Source: Oscillospiraceae bacterium (GTDB taxonomy: Bacteria; Bacillota; Clostridia; Oscillospirales; Ruminococcaceae). Taken from it: a stretch of 43,778 nt of DNA. The DNA is taken from positions 1 through 43,778 of the forward strand of contig JAILPP010000028.1 in the NCBI GenBank assembly GCA_024699425.1, written 5' to 3'. The notes below the pieces were generated by a model, which was not told the origin of the DNA, searched no databases, and was given only the letters and a program-made list of their open reading frames with translations. The position numbers were made by a program, and so were the translations under genes. Positions 22,975 to 31,466 of this stretch are shown here, piece after piece (the first letter of the stretch is position 1; each line of letters begins with the position of its first letter).

Positions 22975-25203
22975 ATGGCAAGAAAAAAAGAACCACCAAA
23001 GAAAACGAAACCAACCATGGATGCGTGGTTTGAGGGTGCGGGCACGACGCAGGAAGAAGCGATCACGGACACACTCCGTGAAAACTATCTTCCGTATGCC
23101 ATGAGTGTCATTATCTCCCGTGCATTGCCGGAGATCGACGGTTTCAAGCCCTCGCACCGCAAGCTCCTTTATACCATGTACAAAATGGGACTGCTCAACG
23201 GTCCCCGCACGAAATCCGCGAACGTTGTAGGGCAGACCATGCGTCTGAATCCGCACGGCGATCAGGCAATTTATGAAACAATGGTGCGTCTGACCCGTGC
23301 CAATGAATGTCTGCTCCACCCCTATGTGGACAGCAAGGGAAATTTCGGCAAGCACTATTCCCGTGACATGGCATTTGCCGCTTCCCGATACACGGAAGTC
23401 AAGCTCGCCCCGATTGCGGAGACGCTCTTTTCGGAGATCGACCGTGAGACGGTGGATTTCGTCCCGAACTATGACAATACCATGCAGGAACCTTCCCTGC
23501 TCCCTGCGACATTTCCGAGCATTCTGGTCAATGCGAACATGGGTATTGCGGTTTCGATGGCAAGCAATATCTGCCCGTTCAATTTGCAGGAGCTTTGCGA
23601 TACTTGCATCGCCCTGATGAAGAATCCGCAGCATGACATTCTTTCCACACTGAAAGGTCCTGATTTTCCGGGCGGCGGCTATATTCTCTATGATGAAGCC
23701 GAACTCCGCAAGGTATACGAAACGGGGAGAGGCTCGATCCGTCTGCGTTCCAAGTGGAATTATGACAAGGCGGCGGGCTGTATCGAAGTGACGGAGATCC
23801 CATACACCACGACACTGGAGCAGATCAAGGACAAGATCGCAGAACTTGTCAAGGCGGGAAAGCTCAGGGAAGTGACCTACGCCCGTGATGAGATCGACGT
23901 GAACGGATTCCGTCTTGCAATCGACATCAAGCGAAGCACAGATCCGGAAAAGCTCATGCAGAAGCTCTTCCGCATGACACCGTTGCAGGACAGTTTCGGC
24001 TGTAACTTCAACATTCTGATCGGCAACACGCCGAAAGTCATGGGCATCCGTGAGATTCTGGAGGAGTGGCTTTCGTTCCGTGAGGAATGTGTGCGCCGCC
24101 GTGTTTACTTTGATCTGACCAAAAAGAAAGACAAGCTCCACCTGCTGGAAGGTCTGAAAAAGATTTTGCTGGACATTGACAAGGCGATTGCCATTATCCG
24201 TGCAACGCCGGAAGAAGCGCTGGTTGTCCGCAATCTGATGGAGGGCTTTGAGATCGACGATATTCAGGCGGAATATGTCGCCGAGATCAAGCTGCGCCAC
24301 CTGAACCGTGAATACATTCTGCAAAAAATCGCAGATGTGGACAAACTCCGTGACGAAATTGCCGACATGGAGGACATTCTTGCCAATCCGAAGCGAATCC
24401 GTAAGATCATCGAAAAAGAGCTGAAAGAGACTGCCAAAAAATACGGACAGCCCCGCCGCACGATGTTCTACTACGGTGCGGAGGAAGAAGAAGTCACGAT
24501 TGAGGACGATACGCCGGATTATCCCGTCAACCTGTTCCTGTCCAAAGAGGGCTATTTCAAGAAGATCACGCCGCAGTCCCTGCGCATGAGTGGGGAGCAG
24601 AAGGTCAAGGAAGGCGATTTGATTTCCCAGCAGTTCGAGGCATCGAACAAGACGGAGCTTCTGTTCTTCACGAACAAGGCGCAGGTCTACAAATGCAAGG
24701 CATCGTTATTTGAGGACGGCAAGGCATCAGGTCTTGGCGACTACATCCCCGTCAAGCTGGGATTTGATGAAGGCGAGCAGATCGTGAGCATGATTCCGAC
24801 AGATGACTACATGGGAACGGTGCTGTTTGTCTACGAAAACGGCAAGGCATCGAAAGTGCCTCTGTCCGCCTATGCCACGAAGAACAACCGCAAGCGTCTG
24901 ACAGGAGCCTGCTCGGACAAATCCCCGCTGGTGAAGCTGTTTCTTCTGAAAGAGGAGAGCAATCCGCTGCTGCTGCGTTCCTCTGCAAACCGAATGATTC
25001 TCTTTGACACGGAGATGATCCCTGAAAAGGCATCCCGTTCCTCGCAGGGAGTCAACGTCATGACCCTGAAAGCAGGTCAGACCGTGACATCTGCAATCAT
25101 TCCGGAACCCGAAACACTGGACGGGCTGAAAACCTACCGTGTCAAAAACATTCCCGCCACGGGAAAAATCGCCGTTGACGGTGAACAGCTTTCCTTATTC
25201 TGA
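22975..25203 (+). CDS. DNA topoisomerase IV/gyrase subunit A (ParC-like)
   Basis: 742 aa from ATG 22975 (AGGAAGGA upstream). A basic tail MARKKEPPKKTKPTM leads into the type IIA topoisomerase breakage-reunion domain: YLPYAMSVIISRALPEIDG, DGFKPSHRKLLYTMYKMG and the catalytic tyrosine in ASRYTEVKL. A coiled coil follows (RHLNREYILQKIADVDKLR). The C-terminal part is shorter and more divergent than the GyrA six-bladed domain and lacks a clear GyrA box (QRRGGKG), which favours ParC over GyrA. It passes one DNA duplex through another with an ATPase partner (ParE/GyrB), which is not encoded in this window. Transcribed alone from its own promoter and terminator. Confidence 0.88.
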   Translation: MARKKEPPKKTKPTMDAWFEGAGTTQEEAITDTLRENYLPYAMSVIISRALPEIDGFKPSHRKLLYTMYKMGLLNGPRTKSANVVGQTMRLNPHGDQAIYETMVRLTRANECLLHPYVDSKGNFGKHYSRDMAFAASRYTEVKLAPIAETLFSEIDRETVDFVPNYDNTMQEPSLLPATFPSILVNANMGIAVSMASNICPFNLQELCDTCIALMKNPQHDILSTLKGPDFPGGGYILYDEAELRKVYETGRGSIRLRSKWNYDKAAGCIEVTEIPYTTTLEQIKDKIAELVKAGKLREVTYARDEIDVNGFRLAIDIKRSTDPEKLMQKLFRMTPLQDSFGCNFNILIGNTPKVMGIREILEEWLSFREECVRRRVYFDLTKKKDKLHLLEGLKKILLDIDKAIAIIRATPEEALVVRNLMEGFEIDDIQAEYVAEIKLRHLNREYILQKIADVDKLRDEIADMEDILANPKRIRKIIEKELKETAKKYGQPRRTMFYYGAEEEEVTIEDDTPDYPVNLFLSKEGYFKKITPQSLRMSGEQKVKEGDLISQQFEASNKTELLFFTNKAQVYKCKASLFEDGKASGLGDYIPVKLGFDEGEQIVSMIPTDDYMGTVLFVYENGKASKVPLSAYATKNNRKRLTGACSDKSPLVKLFLLKEESNPLLLRSSANRMILFDTEMIPEKASRSSQGVNVMTLKAGQTVTSAIIPEPETLDGLKTYRVKNIPATGKIAVDGEQLSLF

Positions 25204-25207
25204 ACAG

Positions 25208-25239
25208 ATCCCCGTTGCCGCAAGCGACGGGGATTTTTT
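25208..25239 (+). terminator. Rho-independent terminator of the parC-like gene
   Basis: ATCCCCGTTGC (25208-25218), loop CGCAA, GCGACGGGGAT (25224-25234), then six T. The stem is 11 bp with one wobble. Confidence 0.92.
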
Positions 25240-25241
25240 GG

Positions 25242-25274
25242 CAACAAAAGACCCCCTGTCGGAAGACAGGGGGT
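25242..25274 (-). terminator. Terminator of the sugar ABC operon
   Basis: ACCCCCTGTC (25251-25260) pairs with GACAGGGGGT (25265-25274) around GGAA. On the minus strand it is followed by CTTTTGTT. It ends the operon converging on parC. Confidence 0.75.
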
Positions 25275-25308
25275 AAAAACAAGATGTTTTGCAAATTGTG
25301 CGGAGAAA

Positions 25309-26238
25309 TTACTCCTTGACACCACCGAGTGCAACACCGGCGATGATGAACTTGGACAGAATGAAGTACACAATAACGATCGGCAGAATGGAAAGGGTTA
25401 CGCAAAGGAAGTTGACACCGTTGTCGATGTTCTTATCGAATGCGAGAACCTTGGAAACCATGATCGGCACAGTTGCCAGCTTCTCATTCTTGAGGATCAT
25501 GTTCTGTGTATAGTAGTTGTTCCAGTTTGCAACGAAGGCGAAAATTGCCTGTACGGCAATTGCCGGCTTCATCATCGGGATAGCGATGGTAAGGAATGTG
25601 CGGAACTCGCCGCAGCCGTCGATACGGGATGCCTCAACAATATCCAGCGGGAAGCTCGACTTCATGTAGGAAACCATGAAGAAGATAACCGCAGGCGCAG
25701 CAATCGCAGGAACGATCAGCGGGATAAAGTTGTTGATGAGGTGCAGAGAGTACATGAAACGAACAAAACCTGCGGAAGATACCTGTACCGGGATCATCAT
25801 AACAGCGATGATGAAGGTATAGGCAGCGCTGTTGAGTTTGAACTCATAAACCGTCAGACCATAAGCAGTCATTGCAGAGAAGAACACTGTCAGGAGTGTT
25901 GTGCAGCCTGCAATGATAAGGCTGTTGAAGTAACCTTGTCCGACATTGAAGGCATTGTGATACTGTGTCGCAACACGCTTCAGGGACTTGGAGGCATCAT
26001 CCGGCAGGTTATTCATCAGGGTTTTGAAATTATTGCCCAGAGAACTGCCGAACCAGAAGTTAGACGGATTTGCAGACAGGTGCATATGATCGTGTGTAGA
26101 GTTTACGATCAGGATATAGATCGGTACAAGACAGATCAGCGTCAGAATGACACACACAGCAAAGATGCAGGCAGACTTTGCAATGATCTTTGCATGGTAA
26201 TTGTCCTTGGGCTGACCGTAATCCGATTTCAGACTCAT
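25309..26238 (-). CDS. Carbohydrate ABC transporter permease (MalG type)
   Basis: 309 aa with about six membrane helices. The EAA loop is EASRIDGCGEFRTFLTIAIP, the site that docks the ATPase, and VANWNNYYTQNMIL is typical of MalG-like subunits. The gene overlaps the MalF-type permease by 4 nt (ATGA). It forms the membrane channel of a sugar importer with the two preceding genes. Substrate specificity cannot be read from it. Confidence 0.93.
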   Translation of the reverse strand: MSLKSDYGQPKDNYHAKIIAKSACIFAVCVILTLICLVPIYILIVNSTHDHMHLSANPSNFWFGSSLGNNFKTLMNNLPDDASKSLKRVATQYHNAFNVGQGYFNSLIIAGCTTLLTVFFSAMTAYGLTVYEFKLNSAAYTFIIAVMMIPVQVSSAGFVRFMYSLHLINNFIPLIVPAIAAPAVIFFMVSYMKSSFPLDIVEASRIDGCGEFRTFLTIAIPMMKPAIAVQAIFAFVANWNNYYTQNMILKNEKLATVPIMVSKVLAFDKNIDNGVNFLCVTLSILPIVIVYFILSKFIIAGVALGGVKE

Positions 26239-27269
26239 AGTGTCAGACCTCCTTGCTTCATCTTAGCTTTATACTGCTTTTCAGCCTTCTTGCGCTGTTT
26301 CTTCTTGGCAATGGCATCCTTGTCACGGTTCATATAGAACGTAATGGAGCCGAGTACCGCAGTAATTGCAAAGATAATGATAGAGGCTGCACCGGCGTAA
26401 CCGTAGCTTGCCTGTTCAACAGTACCCTTGTTGAAGTTGTAGTAGATGTACACAGCAACAGTTTCAAGATGCTTGGAGAACTGTGCGCCGTTGTGGAACA
26501 GATACGGAATATCGAACATCTGCAAACCACCGATCATGGAAGTAACGAGCGTGTAAACCATGATAGGCTGAAGCAGCGGCAGCGTGATCTTGAAGAACTG
26601 CTGACCCGAGTTTGCGCCGTCGATATCGGCAGCCTCAAACAGGGAGGGGTTAATGCCCATGATACCGGACATCAACATAATCATTGTGTTACCGAACCAC
26701 AGCCATGTCTGAATGAACATAACCATAATCTTGGCATTGGTCGGGTCGGCGATGAACTGAATTGGTTCAGCCATACCGAGCTTCATCAACGTAGCATTGA
26801 TGAAGTAATACTTGGAGTCACCGAACAGGTTTACATACAGAGCAGCAACAGAAGCCGCAGTGATGATGTTCGGCATGTACATAACGATTTTGAAGAATCC
26901 CTTACCGGGGAGCTTGACCTTCGCATCCGTGAACCATACCGCCAGCAGCAGTGACAGAAGGATCTGCGGAATGAAGTTACCAAACCAAAGAATAAATGTG
27001 TTACCGAGCGCTCTTGCGAACTCCTCATGAGTTGCAGCAGCACCGGCAGCGGAACCACGACCAAACAGGATCGTAGAATAATTGTCAAAACCTACCCAAT
27101 CCGCATTTGCGGCCTGGTTGCCCTTAAAGGACAGAATAAAAGTGTAGATCAGCGGCCAAACCTGGAAAAAGCAATACACAAGGAAAAAAGGTGCAATGAA
27201 CATATATCCATATTTGGCGTAAGAAATTGCCTTGATACGACGCTGTGCAGCAGACGCCATGCTATTCAC
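26235..27269 (-). CDS. Carbohydrate ABC transporter permease (MalF type)
   Basis: 344 aa with about six membrane helices after a short basic N-terminus. The EAA loop EAADIDGANSGQQFFKITLP and the preceding WLWFGNTMIMLMSGIMGI mark the MalF-like subunit. A basic tail (KKKQRKKAEKQYKAKMK) ends the protein. It is separated from the binding-protein gene by 97 nt containing a strong hairpin, which could lower its expression relative to the binding protein. Confidence 0.93.
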   Translation of the reverse strand: MNSMASAAQRRIKAISYAKYGYMFIAPFFLVYCFFQVWPLIYTFILSFKGNQAANADWVGFDNYSTILFGRGSAAGAAATHEEFARALGNTFILWFGNFIPQILLSLLLAVWFTDAKVKLPGKGFFKIVMYMPNIITAASVAALYVNLFGDSKYYFINATLMKLGMAEPIQFIADPTNAKIMVMFIQTWLWFGNTMIMLMSGIMGINPSLFEAADIDGANSGQQFFKITLPLLQPIMVYTLVTSMIGGLQMFDIPYLFHNGAQFSKHLETVAVYIYYNFNKGTVEQASYGYAGAASIIIFAITAVLGSITFYMNRDKDAIAKKKQRKKAEKQYKAKMKQGGLTL

Positions 27270-27296
27270 CCTCTCGACATAATATTACAACACGTC

Positions 27297-27326
27297 GCCT
27301 ATGGGGGCACAATATCCCCCACAGGC
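27297..27326 (-). promoter_or_regulatory. Intercistronic hairpin between binding-protein and permease genes
   Basis: GCCTATGGGGG (27297-27307) and CCCCCACAGGC (27316-27326) form an 11-bp stem with one wobble and an 8-nt loop. No T-run follows on the minus strand. Such structures commonly stabilise the 3' end of an abundant upstream mRNA or act as partial terminators. Confidence 0.6.
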
Positions 27327-27366
27327 TCCGTATTGGTTTTGTTAAGGTTGACTAATTCTATTAAAA

Positions 27367-28815
27367 TTACTCAGCAGACAGATCGGGGTTATCAGCAGTA
27401 GCCTGTGCAGTGAACTTGCTCAGGATGGTATCAGTATCCTCGCTGATGTTGTCCTTCAGAGTGTTCAGGAAGGTATCCTTCAGGTTCTGGTCATACTTGG
27501 AGATGGAGTCTGACATCTTGATGCCGGCAGCAACGTCAGAAAGAACAGCGAACTGATCCTGACCACCCAGCAGAGTGTTGGAGTTAGTGCCATCAGCAAC
27601 GATCTTATCCATAGCAGCCTTGTTGTTTACAAAGTCACCGGAGTACAGAGCGTACTTCTCCATGGAAGCAGCGTCAGAAGTGAAGTACTTAACAAACTTG
27701 GAAGCCTCAGTAGCAGTGTTGCAGTTCGGGGATACGCAGAGCCAAGAACCGCCCCAGAAGAATGTCTGCGGACCGAGAACGATTCTCCAGTTGCCGGCAT
27801 TGCCGCCGTTCTGCTCAAGCTGTGCGCCCTCACCGAGACACCATGTGGAGTAGAAGTAACCCAGAGTCTCGCCGTTCAGACCAACGTTGGTCCAGTCAGT
27901 GGTCCACTGCTGAACATCCGGATTTACATAACCGTTGTCAACGTAGCCCTTAACCATGTCGGTAAATTCCTTAGCAACATCAGTCTTGATGGTTGTGCCG
28001 TCTACCCACGGAGCGTTCTTAGCAGTAGAGAATGCCTGCCACAGACCACCGATGGTTGCGCACATGGTAACCTTGCCCTCAGACTTCTCCTTCAGCTCAG
28101 CAGCAGTAGCCTCGAACTTGGACCAGTCAGAGATCTTATCCTGCATAGCAGCCTCGTCCTCAACGCCCAGATACTCCTTAGCGATATCGGTGTTGTAAGC
28201 GAAACCACCTGCAGCAGCCTGCCAGGAAGCAGCCTTCAGAACGCCGTTGTTGTCTGTACCGATCTCAACAGTGTACTGATAAGCATCCTTGTAATCATCA
28301 GCAGTGATGCCCAGATCAGACAGAGGAGCAGACATGCTGTCATCGTTGATGTAGTTCAAAATCCAGCCTGCCTCAGCTACGAACAGGTCAACGTCATCGC
28401 CGCTGTTCAGGTATGTAGCATACTGAGTGGAAGCCTCTGTACCGTTACCGCCGCAGTTCTGATAAACAACTGTTGCGTCAGGATTGTCCTCGCCGTAAAC
28501 ATCGAACATGTTCTGCAGGTCAGCATCAGTCCAGCATACGATGGTCAGAGTGTCATCGGTATCGGGGAGATTTACAGCAGCGGAGCCGGCGTCCTCAGCG
28601 GGAGCCTCGTTGCCGCCGTCAACAGCGGGAGTTTCATCGCCGCCGTCAGCCGGTGCAGCAGTGGTGTCCTCAGCCGGTGCATCAGTATCAGCAGCAGCCG
28701 GGGCATCAGTAGCAGCCGGAGTGGTAGATTCTGCGGGCTTACCGCAGGCAGCAAATGCGGAAGTTGCCATTGCCAGAGTGGCAAGCAGTGCCAGAGTTCT
28801 TGTAAGTTTGCTCAT
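27367..28815 (-). CDS. Sugar ABC transporter substrate-binding lipoprotein
   Basis: 482 aa. Signal peptide 1-23 with lipobox FAAC (Cys24) is followed by a long Ala/Asp/Glu/Thr/Pro linker (about 25-83) that would span the thick wall. The type 1 extracellular solute-binding domain follows: LTIVCWTDADLQNMFDVY, GDDVDLFVAEAGW and a C-terminal tail of helices. Aromatic residues (WLCVS, FFWGGSW, TTDWTN) are typical of oligosaccharide-binding sites. The narrow, repetitive codon choice (cag, gca, aac) suggests high expression. It is preceded by the LacI-type regulator and followed by two permeases. No ATPase gene is present, so a shared MsmX/MsmK-type ATPase elsewhere is assumed. Confidence 0.93.
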   Translation of the reverse strand: MSKLTRTLALLATLAMATSAFAACGKPAESTTPAATDAPAAADTDAPAEDTTAAPADGGDETPAVDGGNEAPAEDAGSAAVNLPDTDDTLTIVCWTDADLQNMFDVYGEDNPDATVVYQNCGGNGTEASTQYATYLNSGDDVDLFVAEAGWILNYINDDSMSAPLSDLGITADDYKDAYQYTVEIGTDNNGVLKAASWQAAAGGFAYNTDIAKEYLGVEDEAAMQDKISDWSKFEATAAELKEKSEGKVTMCATIGGLWQAFSTAKNAPWVDGTTIKTDVAKEFTDMVKGYVDNGYVNPDVQQWTTDWTNVGLNGETLGYFYSTWCLGEGAQLEQNGGNAGNWRIVLGPQTFFWGGSWLCVSPNCNTATEASKFVKYFTSDAASMEKYALYSGDFVNNKAAMDKIVADGTNSNTLLGGQDQFAVLSDVAAGIKMSDSISKYDQNLKDTFLNTLKDNISEDTDTILSKFTAQATADNPDLSAE

Positions 28816-28841
28816 TGGTATTTTCCTCCTTAAGATATATC

Positions 28842-28868
28842 TATTATATTTCCCTGTGAAATATAATA
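28842..28868 (-). promoter_or_regulatory. Perfect inverted repeat in front of the binding-protein gene
   Basis: TATTATATTTC (28842-28852), CCTGT, GAAATATAATA (28858-28868): an 11-bp perfect repeat. On the minus strand its second arm contains TATAAT. A -35 hexamer 17 nt upstream is poor. It may be an operator covering a -10 box, or a leader hairpin. Confidence 0.5.
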
Positions 28869-28886
28869 TGCGGTGGTTTACGGCGC

Positions 28887-29897
28887 TCAGAGCTGCGCCA
28901 CGGTCTCTCCCTCCAGAAGCTGAACATCGACGTTGCTGATGCGCTCCCGTTCGGGAATATTTTCTTTCTGAAGCATCCGGAGCATGATCTCGGCGGCACG
29001 GATGCCGATGGTCTCGGTATCCTGACGAATGGTTGTGAGAAGCGGTCCTGTCATACGCAGGATCGGATTACCGTCAAAGCCGATCACAGAGATCTCCTTA
29101 CCGGGGGTCAGCCCCGCATCACGGATCGCAGTCATACCGGCAACAGCGCAGATATCATCCGGATAGAGGATACAAGTCGGACATCCGGGATCGGAAAGAA
29201 GCAGCTGTGTCAGTTGGTATGCAAGTTCGGGATGGAGGTACTTGCCTTCGAGAAAGAGATTACCGGGTACTTCAAGCCGGTGCGCCTTCATGGTGTTCAG
29301 AAACGCATCTTTTCTTGCATCTGTAACCTGTGAAGGTTCGCCATAAATGAAAGCGATCTGTTTATGCCCTTTGCGGATGGCATAGCCGCAGGCTTCGGCA
29401 ATCCCTTTTGCATTGTCGGAAGCGACCGCATACCTGCCTTCGCCCACATAATCAACGGAAACAACAGGCAGTTCACTGGCAAGCAGGGTCTGCACATCGG
29501 CGGATTCAAAATCCACACAGGCAGCGAACACGCCGTCCACATTGCGGTACATACAGTGTTCGTAGTAGGAATACGTCTGACTGCCGATCTGGTTGCTGAT
29601 GAACGTGAGGTCATAGCCGCTGCGTTCCATTGCGACCTTAAAGCTGTCCAGAACGGAAGCGAAGAAGTAATGCTGCAAACCTCTGTCAGCCTTGTCCACC
29701 ATCAGGACACCGATATTGTAAGTCCTGTTCGTTTTCAAAGCTCTTGCCATAGCATTGGGCAGATAGCCGAGCTGCTTGGCAGTTTCCCGCACGCGGTCAC
29801 GGGTTGCAGGGTTGACATCTTCACGATTATTGAGTGCCTTGCTGACGGTTGCCGTTGAAACACCGCACGCCTGGGCAATGTCTTTAATTGATACCAT
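28887..29897 (-). CDS. LacI family transcriptional regulator
   Basis: 336 aa. The N-terminal helix-turn-helix is textbook LacI: SIKDIAQACGVSTATVSKAL, then ATRDRVRETAKQLGYLPNAMA. The periplasmic-binding-like effector domain follows (YNIGVLMVD, PVVSVDYVGEGRYAV, ISVIGFDGNPI, TTIRQDTETIG). It is 71 nt upstream of the sugar-binding protein gene and in the same direction, so it is very likely the local repressor, released by the imported sugar or a derivative. A promoter and flanking repeats (29959-30012) suggest autoregulation. Confidence 0.94.
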   Translation of the reverse strand: MVSIKDIAQACGVSTATVSKALNNREDVNPATRDRVRETAKQLGYLPNAMARALKTNRTYNIGVLMVDKADRGLQHYFFASVLDSFKVAMERSGYDLTFISNQIGSQTYSYYEHCMYRNVDGVFAACVDFESADVQTLLASELPVVSVDYVGEGRYAVASDNAKGIAEACGYAIRKGHKQIAFIYGEPSQVTDARKDAFLNTMKAHRLEVPGNLFLEGKYLHPELAYQLTQLLLSDPGCPTCILYPDDICAVAGMTAIRDAGLTPGKEISVIGFDGNPILRMTGPLLTTIRQDTETIGIRAAEIMLRMLQKENIPERERISNVDVQLLEGETVAQL

Positions 29898-29958
29898 CAG
29901 AACACCCTCTGATCTTTCTTTCCGCCGCCGGACATTTCAGATCCGTTTCGGGCAGATT

Positions 29959-30012
29959 TGCTTTCACTAAAATAAATATACAACACTTTGCGAAGAAAGT
30001 CAATGCTTTCAC
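29959..30012. repeat. Pair of TGCTTTCAC repeats flanking the LacI-gene promoter
   Basis: The 9-mer TGCTTTCAC occurs at 29959-29967 (near the transcription start) and 30004-30012 (next to the -35 box), 45 nt apart. The second is part of GAAAG-N6-CTTTC (29995-30010). Candidate operator half-sites for the LacI-type protein. Confidence 0.4.
29975..30003 (-). promoter_or_regulatory. Promoter of the LacI-type regulator gene
   Basis: Minus strand: TTGACT (30003-29998), 17-nt spacer, TATATT (29980-29975). Confidence 0.75.
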
Positions 30013-30366
30013 CCACTCTTTTACTTTTTTTGAAAGTGATGCACAAATTTCAACAGAAAATTTTATGCATAACAACGGGAAAAATGACCTATTTTATAAA
30101 TTGTTACAAAACGGTTACCGACACAGATTTTTAGATATATTGCACGGAAAACCATGTCACCGACGCTTGAAAGCGGCTTTTTTCTTCTCTTGTTTATTGC
30201 ACATTGCACAAAACCGCTATGTCTGCTCCGAAGCGGCAGCGGAGGCATATTCGGCAGTTTGTCCGTATGTTTTCAACAGAAGCACGGAAAACAGCTTGCG
30301 GTGCGCTGCATAAAACGGACAATTTCCGCCGATACTAAGCGCAAACAACGAAAGGAGCCAAAATCT
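30013..30366. other. Intergenic stretch upstream of the DUF421 gene
   Basis: No gene supported. On the plus strand a short stem CGCT-TGAA-AGCG followed by TTTTTTCTTCT lies near 30163-30186 and could end a short leader transcript. The ribosome site AAGGAG of the DUF421 gene is at 30352-30357. No consensus promoter is visible. Confidence 0.4.
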
Positions 30367-31047
30367 GTGACGATCATACTCATACGGACATTGATCCTTT
30401 ACTGTATAGTCATCTGTTCCGTGCGTCTGATGGGCAAGCGGCAGCTTGGCGAACTGCAACCATCGGAGCTTGTCATCACCATACTGGTATCGAACATTGC
30501 AACGCTGTCACTGGAGGACGAAGAGATCCCGCTGCTGCACGGCATTCTGCCGATTCTTGCGCTTGTATGCTTTGAAGTGCTTGTCTCGTGGGCGAGTCTG
30601 AAATCGGTGAAGTTCCGCCGTCTGGTGTCGGGGAGTCCGAAGATCATCATTGAAGACGGCATCATCGACCAGAAGCAGTTGCACGAGCTGCGTTTTTCCG
30701 TCGATGATCTGATGACTTCCCTGCGGATGAACGGCGTTTTTGATCTCAGCGACGTGCAGTTTGCGATAGTAGAGACGACAGGCAGTGTTTCAGTGTGTCT
30801 GAAACCTGCACGGCAGCCTGCGGAACGGGGTGATGTGGGAGCCGCAGAAGAGACGATTCCGCCGCATCTGATCGTTGCAGACGGGCAGCTTCGCCGTCAG
30901 GCATTGAACGCAGCGGGGCTGACCCCCGAATGGGTGCAGAACATTCTGCGAAAGCAGGGGCTTGCGCTGCGGGACGTATTTCTGATGACGGCAGACCGTT
31001 CTGCGAAATACGTTCTGATCCGTAACGAAGGGAGGGGGAAAGCATGA
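30367..31047 (+). CDS. DUF421 (YetF-like) membrane protein
   Basis: 226 aa from GTG 30367, chosen because AAGGAG lies 9 nt upstream and the next residues, TIILIRTLILYCIVICSVRL, are the family's first membrane helix. Three N-terminal helices are followed by the soluble DUF421 domain (ELQPSELVITILVSNIATL, PKIIIEDGIIDQKQLHELRF, DDLMTSLRMNGVFDLSDV). In Bacillus this family influences spore germination or membrane organisation; the mechanism is not settled. It overlaps the next gene by 4 nt, a pairing frequently seen for DUF421 with DUF4363. Confidence 0.88.
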   Translation: MTIILIRTLILYCIVICSVRLMGKRQLGELQPSELVITILVSNIATLSLEDEEIPLLHGILPILALVCFEVLVSWASLKSVKFRRLVSGSPKIIIEDGIIDQKQLHELRFSVDDLMTSLRMNGVFDLSDVQFAIVETTGSVSVCLKPARQPAERGDVGAAEETIPPHLIVADGQLRRQALNAAGLTPEWVQNILRKQGLALRDVFLMTADRSAKYVLIRNEGRGKA

Positions 31048-31421
31048 GTCGTTTTCTGACGAGCATCGGAATCCTGACCGTTCTGATCGTGATCTGTATC
31101 CTGTCGCTGCTGCTGCTGAAAAGCGAATGCGGAAACTACCGTAACGGGATTGCAGAGACAGCCGCCGCAATTTCGGTCGGTGACACGGAAGCGGCGCTTG
31201 CGGCGTATGACCGACTGGATGCGGACTGGAAGCATTTTGAGGATGTGACAGGCATATTCACGGACGGCAGCAAGCTGGATGCCGTGCGCATACACATGGC
31301 AGTACTGCGCCCGCTGATCGAAAGCGGAAGTACGGAAGCCGCCGCCGAGCTGGAATGTGTCCGACGGCTCGTTGCGAGCATCTATGAAGAAGAGCTGCCG
31401 TATTTCTGGCATATACTGTGA
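31044..31421 (+). CDS. DUF4363-like small membrane protein
   Basis: 125 aa. One N-terminal membrane helix (ILTVLIVICILSLLLL) is followed by an extracytoplasmic helical domain (DTEAALAAYDRLDADWKHFE, SGSTEAAAELECVRRLVASI). The layout and the position directly after a DUF421 gene (ATGA overlap) match the DUF4363 family. It probably works with the DUF421 protein; no biochemical role is known. Confidence 0.78.
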   Translation: MSRFLTSIGILTVLIVICILSLLLLKSECGNYRNGIAETAAAISVGDTEAALAAYDRLDADWKHFEDVTGIFTDGSKLDAVRIHMAVLRPLIESGSTEAAAELECVRRLVASIYEEELPYFWHIL

Positions 31422-31435
31422 CGGTATTTCAGCAA

Positions 31436-31460
31436 AAGGATCGGCACAGAGCCGATCCTT
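31436..31460. terminator. Hairpin terminator between converging genes
   Basis: AAGGATCGGC (31436-31445), ACAGA, GCCGATCCTT (31451-31460). On the minus strand it is followed by TTTTGCTG, so it chiefly ends the AbrB-type gene; on the plus strand it lies 14 nt after the DUF4363-like stop. Confidence 0.75.
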
Positions 31461-31466
31461 CAAGAA

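Noticed and set aside
22945-24324. A 459-codon open frame opposite the parC-like gene
   Set aside because: It lies wholly antisense to a clearly conserved topoisomerase gene and its predicted sequence has no domain features; high-GC third positions keep the opposite strand open.
30163-30186. Short hairpin with T-run upstream of the DUF421 gene as a riboswitch terminator
   Set aside because: The stem is only four to five pairs and no conserved aptamer-like structure is visible before it.
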